A stretch of 64,000 bases of DNA from assembly GCA_903813345.2 (NCBI GenBank), contig CAIIXF020000009.1:14274347-14338346 (forward strand). The letters run 5' to 3'. The notes below the pieces were generated by a model. It saw only the letters and a list, made by a program, of their open reading frames with translations, had not been told where the DNA came from and did not search any database. Shown here one piece after another: positions 37,306-50,297 of this stretch (position 1 is the first letter of the stretch; each line of letters begins with the position of its first letter). Source of the DNA: Owenia fusiformis (lineage: Eukaryota > Annelida > Polychaeta > Sabellida > Oweniidae). A program made the translations under genes and the position numbers.

Positions 37306-40300
37306 TTTGACTTTTCTTCCATGCTTTTTAAGGTCAAGGTCAATCAAAATTTGTGATTTTTTCAGGTTAAGTTACCACTCAGGTTTCTATAAATATACTA
37401 TTTTATTACCCACAATGTGATATCATGATCTGATTTTTACTAAAGGTAAGATTTTATTAATTATATAGTATACGTTGGTTAGATCTATATACTAAAGATA
37501 GATCTAGACGACCAAGTATTACTCACTTCGAGAGCCATGTTAGATCTAGATTTTGAAACTTATGGCTCTCAAACGCAAAAGTGGACAGCTCATCGATTGT
37601 GACCTTTGAAATCGAATTAAGTCGATCAGCGGCCTACTTTTGTTCTCTAACTATGCTATACATCATTATCATCCTTCTGTGCAAGTATTGGAGTGCTGAG
37701 GTACTTCCTTTTCGATCAAGACTTGTAATTGTTAGTCGAGTGATTGTTTTTACTGCCGAATTCCAATATGGCGTTTTCTGCTCGGACATTTTCGTACATT
37801 TCCGGAGGTTGTCCGAACCTAACTAATTCTCAAAATTCATTTCGTTCGTTGCGTATCTAAATTTTTACCTTTAAAACATGAATAATGAGATCTGCGGCTT
37901 ACTTTTGGTCTCTAACTGTGTCTTACATCAGTATCATCAATCCGTGCAAGTATTGGAGCACTGAAATACTTCTTTTTCGATCAAGACTTGTAAATTGTTC
38001 ATCGAGTGAATAATTTTTCGACCCATTTCCAATATGGTTGTTTGCTAGGAGCTAGATACGCAACGAACGAAATGAATTTTGAGAATGAGTTTTCTGAGGC
38101 AGAAAACGCCATATTGGAATTTGGCAGAAAAAACATTCACCCGACTAACAATTACAAGTCTTGATCGAAAAGGAAGTACTTCAGCGCTCCAATACTTGCA
38201 CGGAAGGATGATAATGATGTATGACATGGTTAGAGAACAAAAGTAAGCCACGGATCAACTTAATTCGTGTTTCAAAGGTTACTATTATTCAGCTGTCCAT
38301 TTCTCCGTTGGAGAGCCATAAGTTTCAAAATCTAAAATGGCTCTCAAAGTGAGTTTGCCTGGCTTATCTTATTCTTCTGCCACAGTGTGGCCTTACACCG
38401 TTTGTTTTAGCGCTTTTTACGCTATCTCTCCTAGACTGTTGTATAGTAGTCTAGATTTACATATTTAAGGTATTTAAACGATGAAATTTATTACAGTATT
38501 CTCATGCTACTAAATGTCATTTTATATAACCACTGTCATGTTCATATTGTGCTTTACCATTGGTCATGACAGGCCTTGCAACCATTGTCACGGTCATGTC
38601 AGGCTTTAACATTACCACGATCCTTGCGAATCTTAAAATCACTTAATAACATGGTGATGGTTGTGCCAGGCATAAGCCTTGTAACAGATAGCATGTGTAG
38701 AAAAGACGTACAGAGAAACAGGTGAGAAATTTCGAACATGCAGACTTACCTTAAAGAGAGAATCGGATCTAGCGGGCAGGCAAACAAAAAATTGTTTCAA
38801 TTTTAGAATATTTCTGGGTCATGTCATTCCTTGTCATGTCTATTTTCTAAAAATACCCAAAGTACACAATTTATTTCAGGAAGACTAAGGATTTTTACAA
38901 TAATGTATTGTTTTTGTATAAGAATGGTTACCATTCTTATTATTTGGGAGAATTTAAACATTTTCACCCATTTTTTCACTTTGAATCCTTAATAACTTCA
39001 CCAACTTATAACATATCGTGAATCCTTTTGGAAATATTAGGTGGAATTACACCTACGATGTAAAAGCGCTTTTTAAAATCCTATCGGGTTTCGACCCGCC
39101 TTTAGAGTCAGGTGTAATCACGATCGCGGATTTAGAAAAGCGCTTTTGTAATCCTCCCAGACCCCTAGTCATTAAAAACCGCTTTCACACCCAAAGGCGG
39201 TTTAACGTGTAGGTGTAATACCGATTGGTTTTCAAGGCGCTTTAACTCGATTTTACACTGAACGAAAACTATATTTGCGCATGAGCATCAAGCATGTTAT
39301 TGATTTCCGGTGTGGAGGAAACTTCAAAAAACAAAATTCAAATATTGTGCAAAACTCAATCAAATCACCAAAATGTCGAAACAAAGTAGAATTTATTGGG
39401 ACCACGTCAATACTGAGCGTATGCTTTCGATTAAAATATAAAAAATGATAAAATAACGGACGAAATTACCCCTTCTTTCAGTTATACGCCCAGGGCTTAT
39501 ATACGAGAAATTCCGGTACTATTGTAGATTGGGGAAGGCGAGGGGAGGGGATCATTGAATAGTTGAAATTACCTCTCTACAATGAAGTCAAAAAAATGAC
39601 GAGATCTTTGTCTTGTCCACATCGTTCGTTCCTGTCCCATATTACCAAGGATGCCAAACAGCCCCAACAAAAGTACCATCTTCATTTTACTGGATCTCTC
39701 TTGGATCTCTCCTAACGACCGAGCTTCTCTCTTTGCGCGCTTGTGCATTGTTTTCCATGCTTTCTTTAGCACATATTTGTTAACGCCAGAGGTAGATTGA
39801 ATACGATTTAAGAAAAAAAGGAACATACAGTATCAGATCATTTTGAATCTCCAGAGATGGCGCTACGGTTGAAAGTGTATATCTAAATAGCAGATTTTGA
39901 TGCAAATGCGATGGTTGATGGCAAATTTTTGTCTTAAATCAGTCTAAAAGCGCTTTAGAAAAATCAAGTGTAATCACGAAAAGTTGTCTTCAAGGCGCTT
40001 TTAAAATTCTGGTGTAATCAGGATTGCGGTTTTCTAGCCTACGTTACCCAAAACGCCTTGAAAGCGCCTTTAGCCATGAAATAGGTGTAATTCCACTAAT
40101 TGTATTTGAGATTGTAAGGAATAGATTGGTAGGTCAATTGTACATGTTGCTTGTAACTTTGTCACCCCCTATAGGTCTGATTCTACCTTTAAAGAGACTA
40201 TACCATAGGATCACACTGGAATAGCCTGACAACGATAAAGTCAGATACCGTTGTCACAAATGGCGGACATAACCATTGCTTCAATTAGATTTTTATGAGC

Positions 40301-40541
40301 TGTACGTTTAAAAGAACACCTAGATTAAATTCCTTTGGAACAACAATCAATCAAAGTGTCTTTATATACATTGTACAGTTAATAATGTTCTACCATCGAA
40401 ATAAAGTCTTTAATTTAACTGATCATAATGAAATACGGGACAACGGACACTGTATTACGATATGCCGTTGTCTTTGTAAATTATTTCGTTGTCATTGGCA
40501 ATATCGAAGACGCTATATTTTGGCGATTCTCGACCTAATTT
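37306..40541 (+). repeat. 3.23-kb tandem duplication, copy 2
   Basis: Near-identical second copy displaced by about 3,233-3,237 bp; it carries the same two foldback elements at about 37523-38350 and 39035-40098. It ends where the sequence turns to gattgaaattggtatctgac, which has no match after copy 1. Confidence 0.95.
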
Positions 40542-40929
40542 GATTGAAATTGGTATCTGACGTGATGTTTTTGCATATTGATATTGAGATTCACCTATCT
40601 ACTTACCAACGAAGAAATTCCAAATCCCTCGCTTTCAGTGTTAATTTTGAGACTGTTCTGACTGATGTAATTATTTTTGCCGAAATTAATTCAATCTGAA
40701 GTTTGAATATACTGGGAAAATCCCCCTGTTATCTGATTGGTCGTTTAATTTGTTTATCATGAACCTGATTGGCTGCCTGGTTCAAGGCGTGTGTGGGTCC
40801 TTGCATGACTTAATGGGGATTCCCTTCGCTAGCCAAAGAATCAATGTGTTTAATTCTGAAGGTTGGTTGTTCTGTTGATTATTTCTATATTTCGTCAATA
40901 ATATACCCATAAGTTATTCTCAACATATA

Positions 40930-41572
40930 CAGGGTGTCCCGAAAGTATGGGGCCCCACCTAGGCAGACATATTCCAATGTCCTCATAGTATGTGTCATAT
41001 ATCATTTTAAAGCTTATCCAAAGTTACATTGATTTGCCAAGTATCGTGGTTGAACTCCCAAATGGGAAAAAGTTACAGTAATTTTAAAAGTTAGTGTTTT
41101 GTCAAAACATAGTTCAATTTTGCACCACATTACTAGTCAATGTGTTCCCCCTTGGTCATGTTAACAGCAGCAATTATTTTCAGATATGACCTCAGAAGCC
41201 CTTCAAATAGGGGTGCGGAATTTTATAACCCTCTTAAAACCTGTTAAGGGACTTTAGAAGAGTTTCCACAGAGTTTCTACCCTCACCGTTCTCTTTTTCC
41301 AACTCAATATCCATCCGACCCGAAAACAATTGCTGCTGTTAAGATGGCCTGGAAGGACACATTGACTATGGATTTGGTGTAAAAATTGAACTTGATTTTG
41401 ACCAAACACTAAGTTTTTAAATGCCTGTAATTTTTTCACATTTGAGAGTTGAACCATGATACTTGGCGAATCAATGTAACTTTGGATAAATTTTAAAATG
41501 ATATATGATACATACTATGACAACACTGGTATATGTCTGCCTAGGGGGGCCCCATACTTTCGGGACACCCTG
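40930..41572. mobile_element. Tc1/mariner-type MITE, long inverted repeats, TA duplication
   Basis: cagggtgtcccgaaagtatg and its inverse ctttcgggacaccctg, flanked by TA at 40928-40929 and 41573-41574. Arms extend about 190 bp. No transposase. Confidence 0.9.
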
Positions 41573-41987
41573 TATCCATGGTATGTGAGATATTATGTGA
41601 GCAAAAATAATGGGACAGCATTGATTGTCTGGGTGAGAAACCTATGGTATACTGCATCTTTAAGGTTGTCCTGCATGTTCGGAATTTTGATGCAATCCTC
41701 AAAATTGAGTCACATGTTATTTTTCAAATATCAATCACCCCTTCCCCACATTGTCTACATCTTTCAGTCTTGCACAAAGAGTGCACTAATGTACCTAGAA
41801 ATGAATGTGCATGTGAATGCCAATCCTGTATGTCTCATGTACAATCTTGCCACCACTCAATGAGTCCTGGGCTTAAGTCCTTTAGTTTAAGTAATTGTGT
41901 ATTCTTCTTTTTTTAGACAAGAATATAAAAACTGACAACAGTTGCAAGAATGTAATATCCTATTGCCGTCAGTGTCCCATACTGAAA

Positions 41988-44900
41988 ATGGTGCTAAGAT
42001 GTGGCTTCAGGTTACCATGCTGGCATCTAATGAAACATACAAGACTGTTGCACAGTAAACCAACACAGAAACATAATAATGTATCCGTATTCAAGGCAGT
42101 ATATCGTAAAGTGAGTTTTTAGTTTCAAGGTCATCAAAGACTCATCATCCACATAGTTTTTACATTCATTTGTCAGTCTAATTCAACACAATGAATTATC
42201 AGTGTTCATTTTCTGAATTGTCATGTTCTGTCTTGTTGTTTTGCTTTCAAATCATGTTAGTGCTGTTCAAAGTGAGGAATTAATCAACTTTTTAAAATTT
42301 TATTAATCTTATTTTAACTGGATTAGTCTGTAAAGATGGAAATAAAGTTCTATGCCTATTGTTTCAGTTCGCTACGAAGCCCTCTAAGGGGCCAGGTTCT
42401 GTGAAACCCCCTATAGAGGTGATGAAGACTAGCAAGGTGACCAGTCATGATGTTACAGCTAGGGAACTTGACCATGAAACCATAGATGTAGGATTGCGTG
42501 TAGGCGAGAAACAATTCCAGGTTACATTGGAAAATAAGGACCAAGATGTTAGTTTCTTTATACCTAAAACAAATGACCTTATAACAGTTAAATTTAAAAA
42601 GGCAGATGTAGTTCAAAATGAGGTGCTAGAAAATGTAGCTGAAGTAAATGTTCCCCATAGTCAGGATAAACAAAATGAGACATCTGAGAAGAAAGAGGAT
42701 GATCTAACATTGGACTCTATCGATGAAAGGATGTGGAGGGAGAGGACACAAGATTGGAAAAAGTTGCCAGATATTTACATGAAGCTATCTAAGATAAGAC
42801 TTACAGGTCAGTATTGTTCACTATAAGATAATTGAAAAATAAATTGAACTCAAAATCATAACAATATTTTTGAAATTTGCAACTCCTCTCAATGAAAAGC
42901 TCAGTAAAAACCAGACACAATATCTAAGTGAGAAAATTGAATTCTGAACCTAACACTCTTTATTATGAAACATATACTTATCTTTCACTTTCATTCTTTT
43001 CCTATCGGTCAACCATTGCCCTACATTGTCCTTGGTTTAATTCTAGGCCTGGTAGTAGTGACATCTATGGCAGGGTTTGGAATGGCGCCGGCACCATTTG
43101 ATCCTGCTTTATTCCTACTAGGCTCTCTTGGAACTGCTCTTATGTCATGTTCTGCTAATGCAACTAATCAGGTATGCGCCTTTATTGATTCTAGAATTGT
43201 TTAGTTTTTTGGGTTCACTCATGACAGCCATTATGTATGTATGTTTGCATGGGGTTTCAATTAAAAATGAAAGCCCATGATGTTTGTAAGAAATATTTGC
43301 TGCTGCATTACAATCATAGTTCCAAATGTGCCTCCTTTCATTCAAGAACTTCTTATTTTTGGTTGAGCTTAATCACAGCAGCCATTTTGAATTTTTAAGA
43401 AACATTCAAACAGAATCATAATTTTAATATAAATAATATAAATGAAGATGGTGACTAAAAGTTACCATGGAAATTCAAAAAAAAGATGTAGCACTGACAC
43501 AGTTCGGTTTTTATATGGTTGTTTTTAAGGCTGATGTCTTGGCCATTTAACCCTTGCAAAAAGTCTCCTCGATCACAAGAATTTATTTTTATAATTTACT
43601 ATGGGTTGTCAGATGTTATAATGAATGCTCCAATTATAGTAAATATATGGCATGGGCATTCTAAGCCTAAGTTGTACTAATAAACACAAAGAATTCAAGG
43701 AACATCAAGTTTTCACGTCTTGCATTCCTGGCACACCTAGAAAATTGCCCTGTAAACTAGGTAGTATAGAAATTTATTATTCTGGCTGGCACCAAATTGT
43801 TAAAAGACATAAAAATATACTTAACATCAATGTCTGTATCCCGTACAACTTTTTCTTCTGGTATCACATCAAATAAACATACAACGTTTGTCAGCTTATA
43901 TATACATGTTCACGTGAGTGGAGCTAGTGGTGAATATTTTTTACAAGAACTATAATATAATGTGAGTGAAGCGAGTGGCATATATTAAAAAATATGAAAT
44001 TTTGATTAAAATCTGGCTAGCCTTCCAAAATGTCTAATTTGGACAAATCCTTATTTCATGCACTGTTTTTGGTGGGAATAGCTTTTCTTTCAATGCTGTT
44101 TCTTAAAGCAAAATTTGTGCTGCTTGGTACATCTATTTTGTTACCATTAATAATGATTTTCCTGGATTAGGTCCCTAGTGAAGTCATTGTTCATTTAAAC
44201 ATTATTGATGCTTCTCTGTCCTGAATTTAAAGTAATACCAGCCACATTCAAACCAAAACTGCCACTGATCCTACTGAATACCAAACTGACAGCATTGAAG
44301 AAAGGATCAAGGAAGGACCTGACAAAGGTCTTGTAGAAGATGTGCATAATGCGCATGGACATCAGGAACATTCTGAGAAATGGCTGCAGTATCCATACAA
44401 TGCAGAAGTTGAACATCCCCAACAGAATTCCCCATCCAACAGCAATAAAGATTCCAAATATAATGGCTAGCAGATTGTAAACACCAAGCTGAAAATCAGT
44501 ACAAAGAGCATATTAATTTTGCCATCTTATTGCTATAGATTTATAAGTTTGGGCTCCCTAAAGTTAGAAACTGATTAATCAAATGAAGAAAAATGAATTT
44601 ATTCTAAAATTGTAAATTTCACATGCATGTAAACCAACCTGGGTGAACTTGTAGGCAATTTTATAGACAACTGCAACTGGACCAAGCAATTTTGCATCAT
44701 CTGGTTCAAAGAAGACACTCTCAAAGTCAACTTTGACATGCTCTGTGTTTGAGTAAGTAAAGTCACTTGGTTCTGGTCTTGGTGGGACAGCTGGCTTTGA
44801 TGATTCAGGTTCTTTGACCTCTCTGCCTGTGATGGCTTCAGGGTTGTTGTAAACATTCTCATCAATTGCTCTTTGTTCTCTATAGTCAGGAGGATTCTGG

Positions 44901-47900
44901 TTATCATTTCCACCATGTGCTGTTGAAAGCTTCGACATGGTTTTGGTCTCTCCTTTAGAACTGTCTGTTAAAAGATTTGGTGGTATGTTCAAGAATTTTT
45001 AATGTTACTGATTAAGAGCTGCACTTTGAACCACTTCAGCAATGCATTTCAGAAGTAAAATAACAGTAAGTTAAGTTTAAATGTTAGTTATCAGTAGATT
45101 ATAAAAGTTGATCGAGTAATTTATGTCTATAGGTCAAATCTCAATAGTTTTTATGTCACCACCAGAAATTGTGACATAAAGTTATAGTATCCAATTTTTT
45201 TTGGGGATAGTGTTTGGCGGTCGGAGATTGATGGATGTCTGACATTCAGTGGTTGGTGTCTGTAACAAATGGCAGGTGGTGACATTTTGCATGTTAATGC
45301 CTTGATTCTTCATATTGTATAACTTTTCTGAAAAATATGTTTCTTCCCAAAGTTGTTTACCTATTACTAAAGTATGTATTTTATGTGAGGCTCTAAAGCA
45401 GTCAATCTTTTTTATTATCGTACCTAATAAAGGTACGATATTGTCGTCAGCTTGATGGGCGGGTGGCGGGCGGGCGGCAGGCAGGCGGGCGGCAGGCGGG
45501 CGGCGTCTCACTTTTCAGCTTGTCTACAGGTTTCCAGCCAAACCATTTGACAGATTCATCTGAAATTTTCAGAAATGTTTCTACGTATCAAAGTTAAGAA
45601 CTGATTAGTTTTTGGGCATTCTGGGTAAATTTTAAGGTGGCCATTTTGGATTTTCCGTCCTAAAATCTTCACTTTCAAGACTTGTCTACAGGTTTCCAGC
45701 CAAACCATTTGACGGATTCATCTGAAATTTTCAGGAATGTTTCTACGTATCAAAGTTAAGAACTGATTAGTTTTTGGGCATTCTGGGTAAATTTTAAGGT
45801 GGCCATTTTGGATTTTCCGTCCTAAAATCTTCACTTTCAAGACTTGTCTACAGGTTTCCAGCCAAACCATTTGACGGATTCATCTGAAATTTTCAGGGAT
45901 GTTTCTACGTATCAAAGTTAAGAACTGATTAGTTTTTGGGCATTCTGGGTAAAATTTAAGGTGGCCATTTTGGATTTTCCCTCCTAAAATCTTCACTTTC
46001 AAGACTTGTCTACAGGTTTCCAGACAAACCATTTGACGGATTCATTTGAAATTTACAGGGATGTTTCTACTTATCAAAGTTAACAACTGATTAGTTTTGG
46101 GGCATTCTGGGTAAATTTTAAGGTGGCCATTTTGGATTTTCTGTCCTAAAATCTTCACTTTCAAGACTTGTCTACAGGTTTCCAGCCAAACCATTTGATG
46201 GATTCATCTGAAATTTTCAGGAATGTTTCTACGTATCAAAGTTAAGAACTGATTAGTTTTTGGGCATTCTGGGTAAATTTTAAGGTGGCCATTTTGGATT
46301 TTCCGTCCTAAATTCTTCACTGTCACACTGCTGTGTTTTAGGTACGATATTGTTCACGTCTGTGCCTTGTTTAATGTTCTCATTGAAGTGACATTCTTGA
46401 AAACATGTATCATACGTTTTGTATCCAATTGTTGTCCCACTGAACAAAGTATACGTAGGCCCGGGATATAGAGAAACCAACCATTCAACTGTTATCCATT
46501 TCTTTATTTTTTTTATCTGTGCAACAACTCAAATACCAGTGGTCTTACATGGCTGATTCCTTTTAGGTGTATGCTCTCAGACAGAAAAATCATTATTTGA
46601 TATATAGACTTGATTGATAAAATTTAATAAAGGAAAGAATAACTAAACACTCTGTGTTAAGCATATACTTTTTATTGCAATTTTTAAAATTATGATTATA
46701 AAGGTGTGTTCAGACTGTTATCTTAAGTGGTATCACTATCAGTGACAATAAATAATGTCTGGTTAATAAATTACCTAATTTTTTACTATTATTAAACACT
46801 GTGATAAGAAGTAATGTATGTCTTAATTATAATAGTTTCGATTGAACAAAGTTTTGAGGGATGCACATGTTTTTGGAATCCATTATCTAGTCCTGCAATG
46901 CATTCAACCCTAGAGTGCTCAGATGTGAGCTTATTTATAAAACAGCTCACCTGTTATCTTTTCAGAATTAAAACAGAACTACTTTTATTAACCCCAGATG
47001 TTGTTCATATTTTTAAATATACTTATACGACCTTGATTCAGTTCAAAATCTTTTAAAAGTAATATTGCAGCCATTTTATTTGTGTCTTTTTCATTCTTTG
47101 ATCCAACTCAAAAGTAATAGAGTGATTTTGCTGATATTTCTAGGAGCTTATAGAAATATGCCTAATATAGCAGCCATTAAAAAGATGGTAGTCTGTTCTT
47201 GAGATAACTTGAAAATCAATACAGTGATTTTGTTGATATTTGTGAAGTTATAGCACTGCCATTATCCCATTTCAGTGAGTAATGATTGTACATTCTTGAA
47301 GGCGCCAGGAGTCCGATTCTGAACTTTTCCATATCGTAAATTGAATTGTTATATTACGGTTTTGTCGTATATTCACAATAAAGTCAATTCTGAACTTTTC
47401 CGCATATTTTTAAAATGTCTTAATTTTACGGTTTTTCGGTATATTTCTAGGACAGCTAGTATAATTATGATTTGACGCAATCAAAATAATATAGTGAAAT
47501 GCAAGTACAGTAAAACCTGCCAACAGGGAATGCTCTTCGGACTGGAGGAAAGTTTCCTTGTTCAGAGGTTTTCCCTATAGAGAGGGGCCGCCACAGCAAA
47601 CTCAGAATTGCTGAATAAGCATTTTTTGTATATATTTGGGCATTTATTGATTTTACCAATGCCGACTCCATACTTGGTTGCTAGACCTTGTTGTGACATC
47701 TTGGAAGATGTATGAAGGTCTCCCACCTCCCTCCTTTAGCTGAGGGTAAGGAGCATTCTCCCGATGTTGATTTTAGCCGCTGCTGCTGGCGTATGATGAT
47801 GTCTAGTTGTTGTAATTGTTGATAGATTTGGCTCAACATGACACATGTACTTATCTGTTATCTCCATAAAACAATTGTGTCAATCCCTAGATTATCACAA

Positions 47901-50297
47901 CTGATTTGATGTAATAATGTTTGTTGAAAGGAAGAATTAGTGTCATGATAATTAGTAACAAACAGATTAGTATTAGTTTTAAAATATATCAGGGTAATTA
48001 ACAGTGGGTGGGATGCTACATCTTGTAAACAATTGGCTTATCTTAATCTCAATCATATTAATCCAAGCTTTTTAGAATCAGATATTGGCTTAAGACTTTC
48101 ACACCTCTGAAAAATAATGGAATATCCAGTGTCACCAATATTCCATATTCCTTGTTCACAGGTGAATTTTCATAATTTGCACCAAAATAGTGTTCCTTGT
48201 TCCCTGTTCACAGGTTTTCCCTACAGAGAGGGTCCGTTAACATGTAAGTCAATGGAAAAATATTTGGTTCTTTTGAAAAGCATTCCTTGTTCATAGGTTT
48301 TCCCTACAGAGAGGTATTCCATCGAACAGGTTTTACTGTACTGTTTTATATTTTGAATGTTGACGATTTAGAAACTCAATTATATATCTCCCAATATTAA
48401 TGAAATAAGAAGGAATTTTCTCAAGGGTGCTACAATTGTTTTCGAGAATCCAGTGAACCAATCTCGATATGTCTGCACAAGTGTTCGAAAGATCATTATC
48501 CAAATTGTTCTAGTTTGTGATATAAACACAGAAGACGACGTAGGACAAGTTTAGGGAATAAATCAGAATCGATTGTAAACTTTTTCTGTATAGTTGTCCT
48601 ATCGTAAATTATTTACGGCAGAAATTTACGGAAAAGTTCAGAATCGGACTCTTGGCACCTATACTATTGTCTGAAGAACTATAATGATGAAACCTGTCTT
48701 ATGTCAGCAAAAAAATTGTTCTTATATTCCCATGTGTTTCATAAATATTTGAATCAAACTATTACCAATATGTTTCATAAGGTTCATTTCCTTATCCTGT
48801 TTTGCAGTATCTTGAAGTGCCATTTGACTCCCAGATGAATAGAACAAAGAATAGACCCATAGTCCGAGGCTCAATAAGGTTAGTAGGTAGTCCCTAAATG
48901 AAAGTACATGGGTACTCCTCTCATCATACAAGTATCACAGTGTACCACTATAAATTCTATATTTTCTATATAAAATTTGTTTTTAAATATTATTTTGGAT
49001 ACTAGCGTGATCAGTTGATCTTTTTAATCATTTTAAACAATCCTCTAAATTGTATTGCAGCCCATCACAACCCAGCTAGGTGTTTTCATTAATTAAATGG
49101 GTGTTCCATAATATATGTTATATTTTCAGTCCCCTCCATGCCATGACATTTGCCACAGTATCAGGTGTGACAGGCTTCACAATACTCACCTGTGCGGTTA
49201 ACCCTTTAACTGCTGCTCTAGGGACCTTTAACTTGTTGCTCTACACATGTGTCTATACACCACTGAAGCGTATGCATATTGTTAACACATGGGTGGGCTC
49301 TATAGTTGGTGCCATACCACCAATGATGGGCTGGGCAGCATGTTGTGGACAACTAGACCCAGGTCAGTGACTTTTAACATACATTGTATTTAGTCATTTT
49401 TATGGACTACTCATACAACAGGCCTTCAAGCAATTACCTAGCCTCTCATGACTCTTTAAAATGTGGATGTGATTGAATGATTAACACTGTTCATCAAATA
49501 CAGATTTCACATGCTAAAGGAAGTGGTCAATTGAACAACACTTATGATGGACTGTGTTTGTCCATTTGCGGTGAAATATTAAACCATTCATTTGATGAAT
49601 TCAGTCTTTATGATTCCTTAGTTTCTCTCATAATAACTGCTGAAATGGGATTTGTGGTCTGCGGAATGCCAACTTATCTTGTTGTTTCTAATATTTCATC
49701 TTTTAACGTGGGCATTTTTATCATCTAATCTGGCATTATAATGTAACAGAATCTGAATATACATGTATGTATCCCTTCATACTTGCATCATTCACAATAC
49801 TCATACTCTTTAATTCTTCAGGTGCCTGGCTACTTGGAGCAATTCTCTATGCATGGCAGTTTCCACATTTTAACGCCCTCAGTTGGAACTTGCGTGCTGA
49901 TTACAGCCGTGGTGGATACCAAATGATGTCAGTAATAAACCCAGACCTATGTAAACGTGTGGCTGCCCGCTATTGTGTTGGCATGATAGGACTCTGCTCC
50001 ATAGCTCCCCTGGCGGATTTAACCACATGGATGTTTGTCATAGATTCTCTTCCATTGAATGGCTATTTAGCCTATTTGGGATATAGATTTTATAGAGATG
50101 CAGATAGTAAATCATCGAGAAAGTTATTCCGCTTCAGTTTGATACATATTCCAGTGCTTATCATACTCATGCTTCTCAGCAAGAAGCCCCACAAACAGGA
50201 CACCACTATTGTCAAAAAATCAGGAATCCAGGAGAACACTGTTGCAAAAAATCAACAATTAACACTTGAAAATACAGGGGAAAAATCTAAATCATGA
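41988..50297 (+). CDS. COX10: Protoheme IX farnesyltransferase COX10, six coding exons
   Basis: Mitochondrial inner-membrane UbiA-family prenyltransferase that converts heme B to heme O for cytochrome oxidase. Exons: 41988-42110, 42368-42806, 43047-43171, 48808-48878, 49130-49362, 49822-50297 (TGA), giving 488 aa. The first exon ([20 protein letters not shown]) is basic and hydrophobic, like a mitochondrial presequence. Core motifs: [20 protein letters not shown] (prenyl-diphosphate site), [43 protein letters not shown] and [10 protein letters not shown]. All introns are GT-AG and phases agree. A pyrimidine-AG at about 41905-41917 suggests a 5'-UTR intron upstream. Exon 2 is long and poorly conserved. 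Intron 3 (43172-48807) holds an antisense caveolin gene and several transposons. AATAAA lies near 50450. Confidence 0.96.
44195..44938 (-). CDS. Caveolin, two coding exons
   Basis: Integral membrane scaffold of caveolae. Exon 1 is 44938-44639 and exon 2 is 44488-44195, giving 197 aa. Signature region [12 protein letters not shown] (residues 70-81, the FEDVIAEP motif of caveolins), then an intramembrane hairpin [19 protein letters not shown] (about 105-123) followed by [14 protein letters not shown] and a C-terminal [20 protein letters not shown]. The soluble N-terminus has PxxP runs ([11 protein letters not shown]). An acceptor (ttttaacag) just upstream of the ATG implies a 5'-UTR intron. It lies antisense in COX10 intron 3. 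The length is slightly above vertebrate caveolin-1 (178 aa). Paralogue cannot be assigned. Confidence 0.93.
45150..45302 (+). repeat. Hairpin-headed interspersed repeat copy
   Basis: gtcaccaccagaaattgtgac, then gttatagtatccaattttt, ggttggtgtctgtaacaaat and ttgcatgttaatgccttg. Confidence 0.75.
45416..46349. mobile_element. TIR element with five 162-bp tandem units and G-rich tract
   Basis: Perfect 12-bp ends TATCGTACCTAA (45416-45427) and TTAGGTACGATA (46338-46349). After gatattgtcgtc comes a ggcgggcgggcggcaggcag tract, then units starting cttgtctacaggtttccagc at 45519, 45681, 45843, 46005 and 46167, i.e. an exact 162-bp period. Each unit has aggtggccattttggatttt. No coding frame. Confidence 0.88.
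46350..47299. other. COX10 intron 3 sequence, no gene seen
   Basis: AT-rich, with diverged copies of the agcagccatt/ggcagcc type repeat around 47080-47260. Confidence 0.4.
47300..48660. mobile_element. Inverted-repeat element interrupted by a second element
   Basis: Left ggcgccaggagtccgattct ... gaacttttcc and right gaaaagttcagaatcggact cttggcacc are inverse. The region between is occupied mostly by the TA-flanked element 47508-48338, so the outer one is older. Confidence 0.75.
47508..48338. mobile_element. Pogo/Tigger-type MITE nested in the element 47300-48660
   Basis: Ends cagtaaaacctgccaacagg and ...gaacaggttttactg with TA duplications at 47506-47507 and 48339-48340. The sub-terminal ggttttccctatagagaggg motif is inverted or repeated on the right. 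CAGTAAAACC tips with TA are typical of pogo-related MITEs (family knowledge). Confidence 0.8.

Noticed and set aside
41498-41863. 121-codon plus-strand frame.
   Set aside because: Starts in the right arm of the MITE 40930-41572 and shows no domain.
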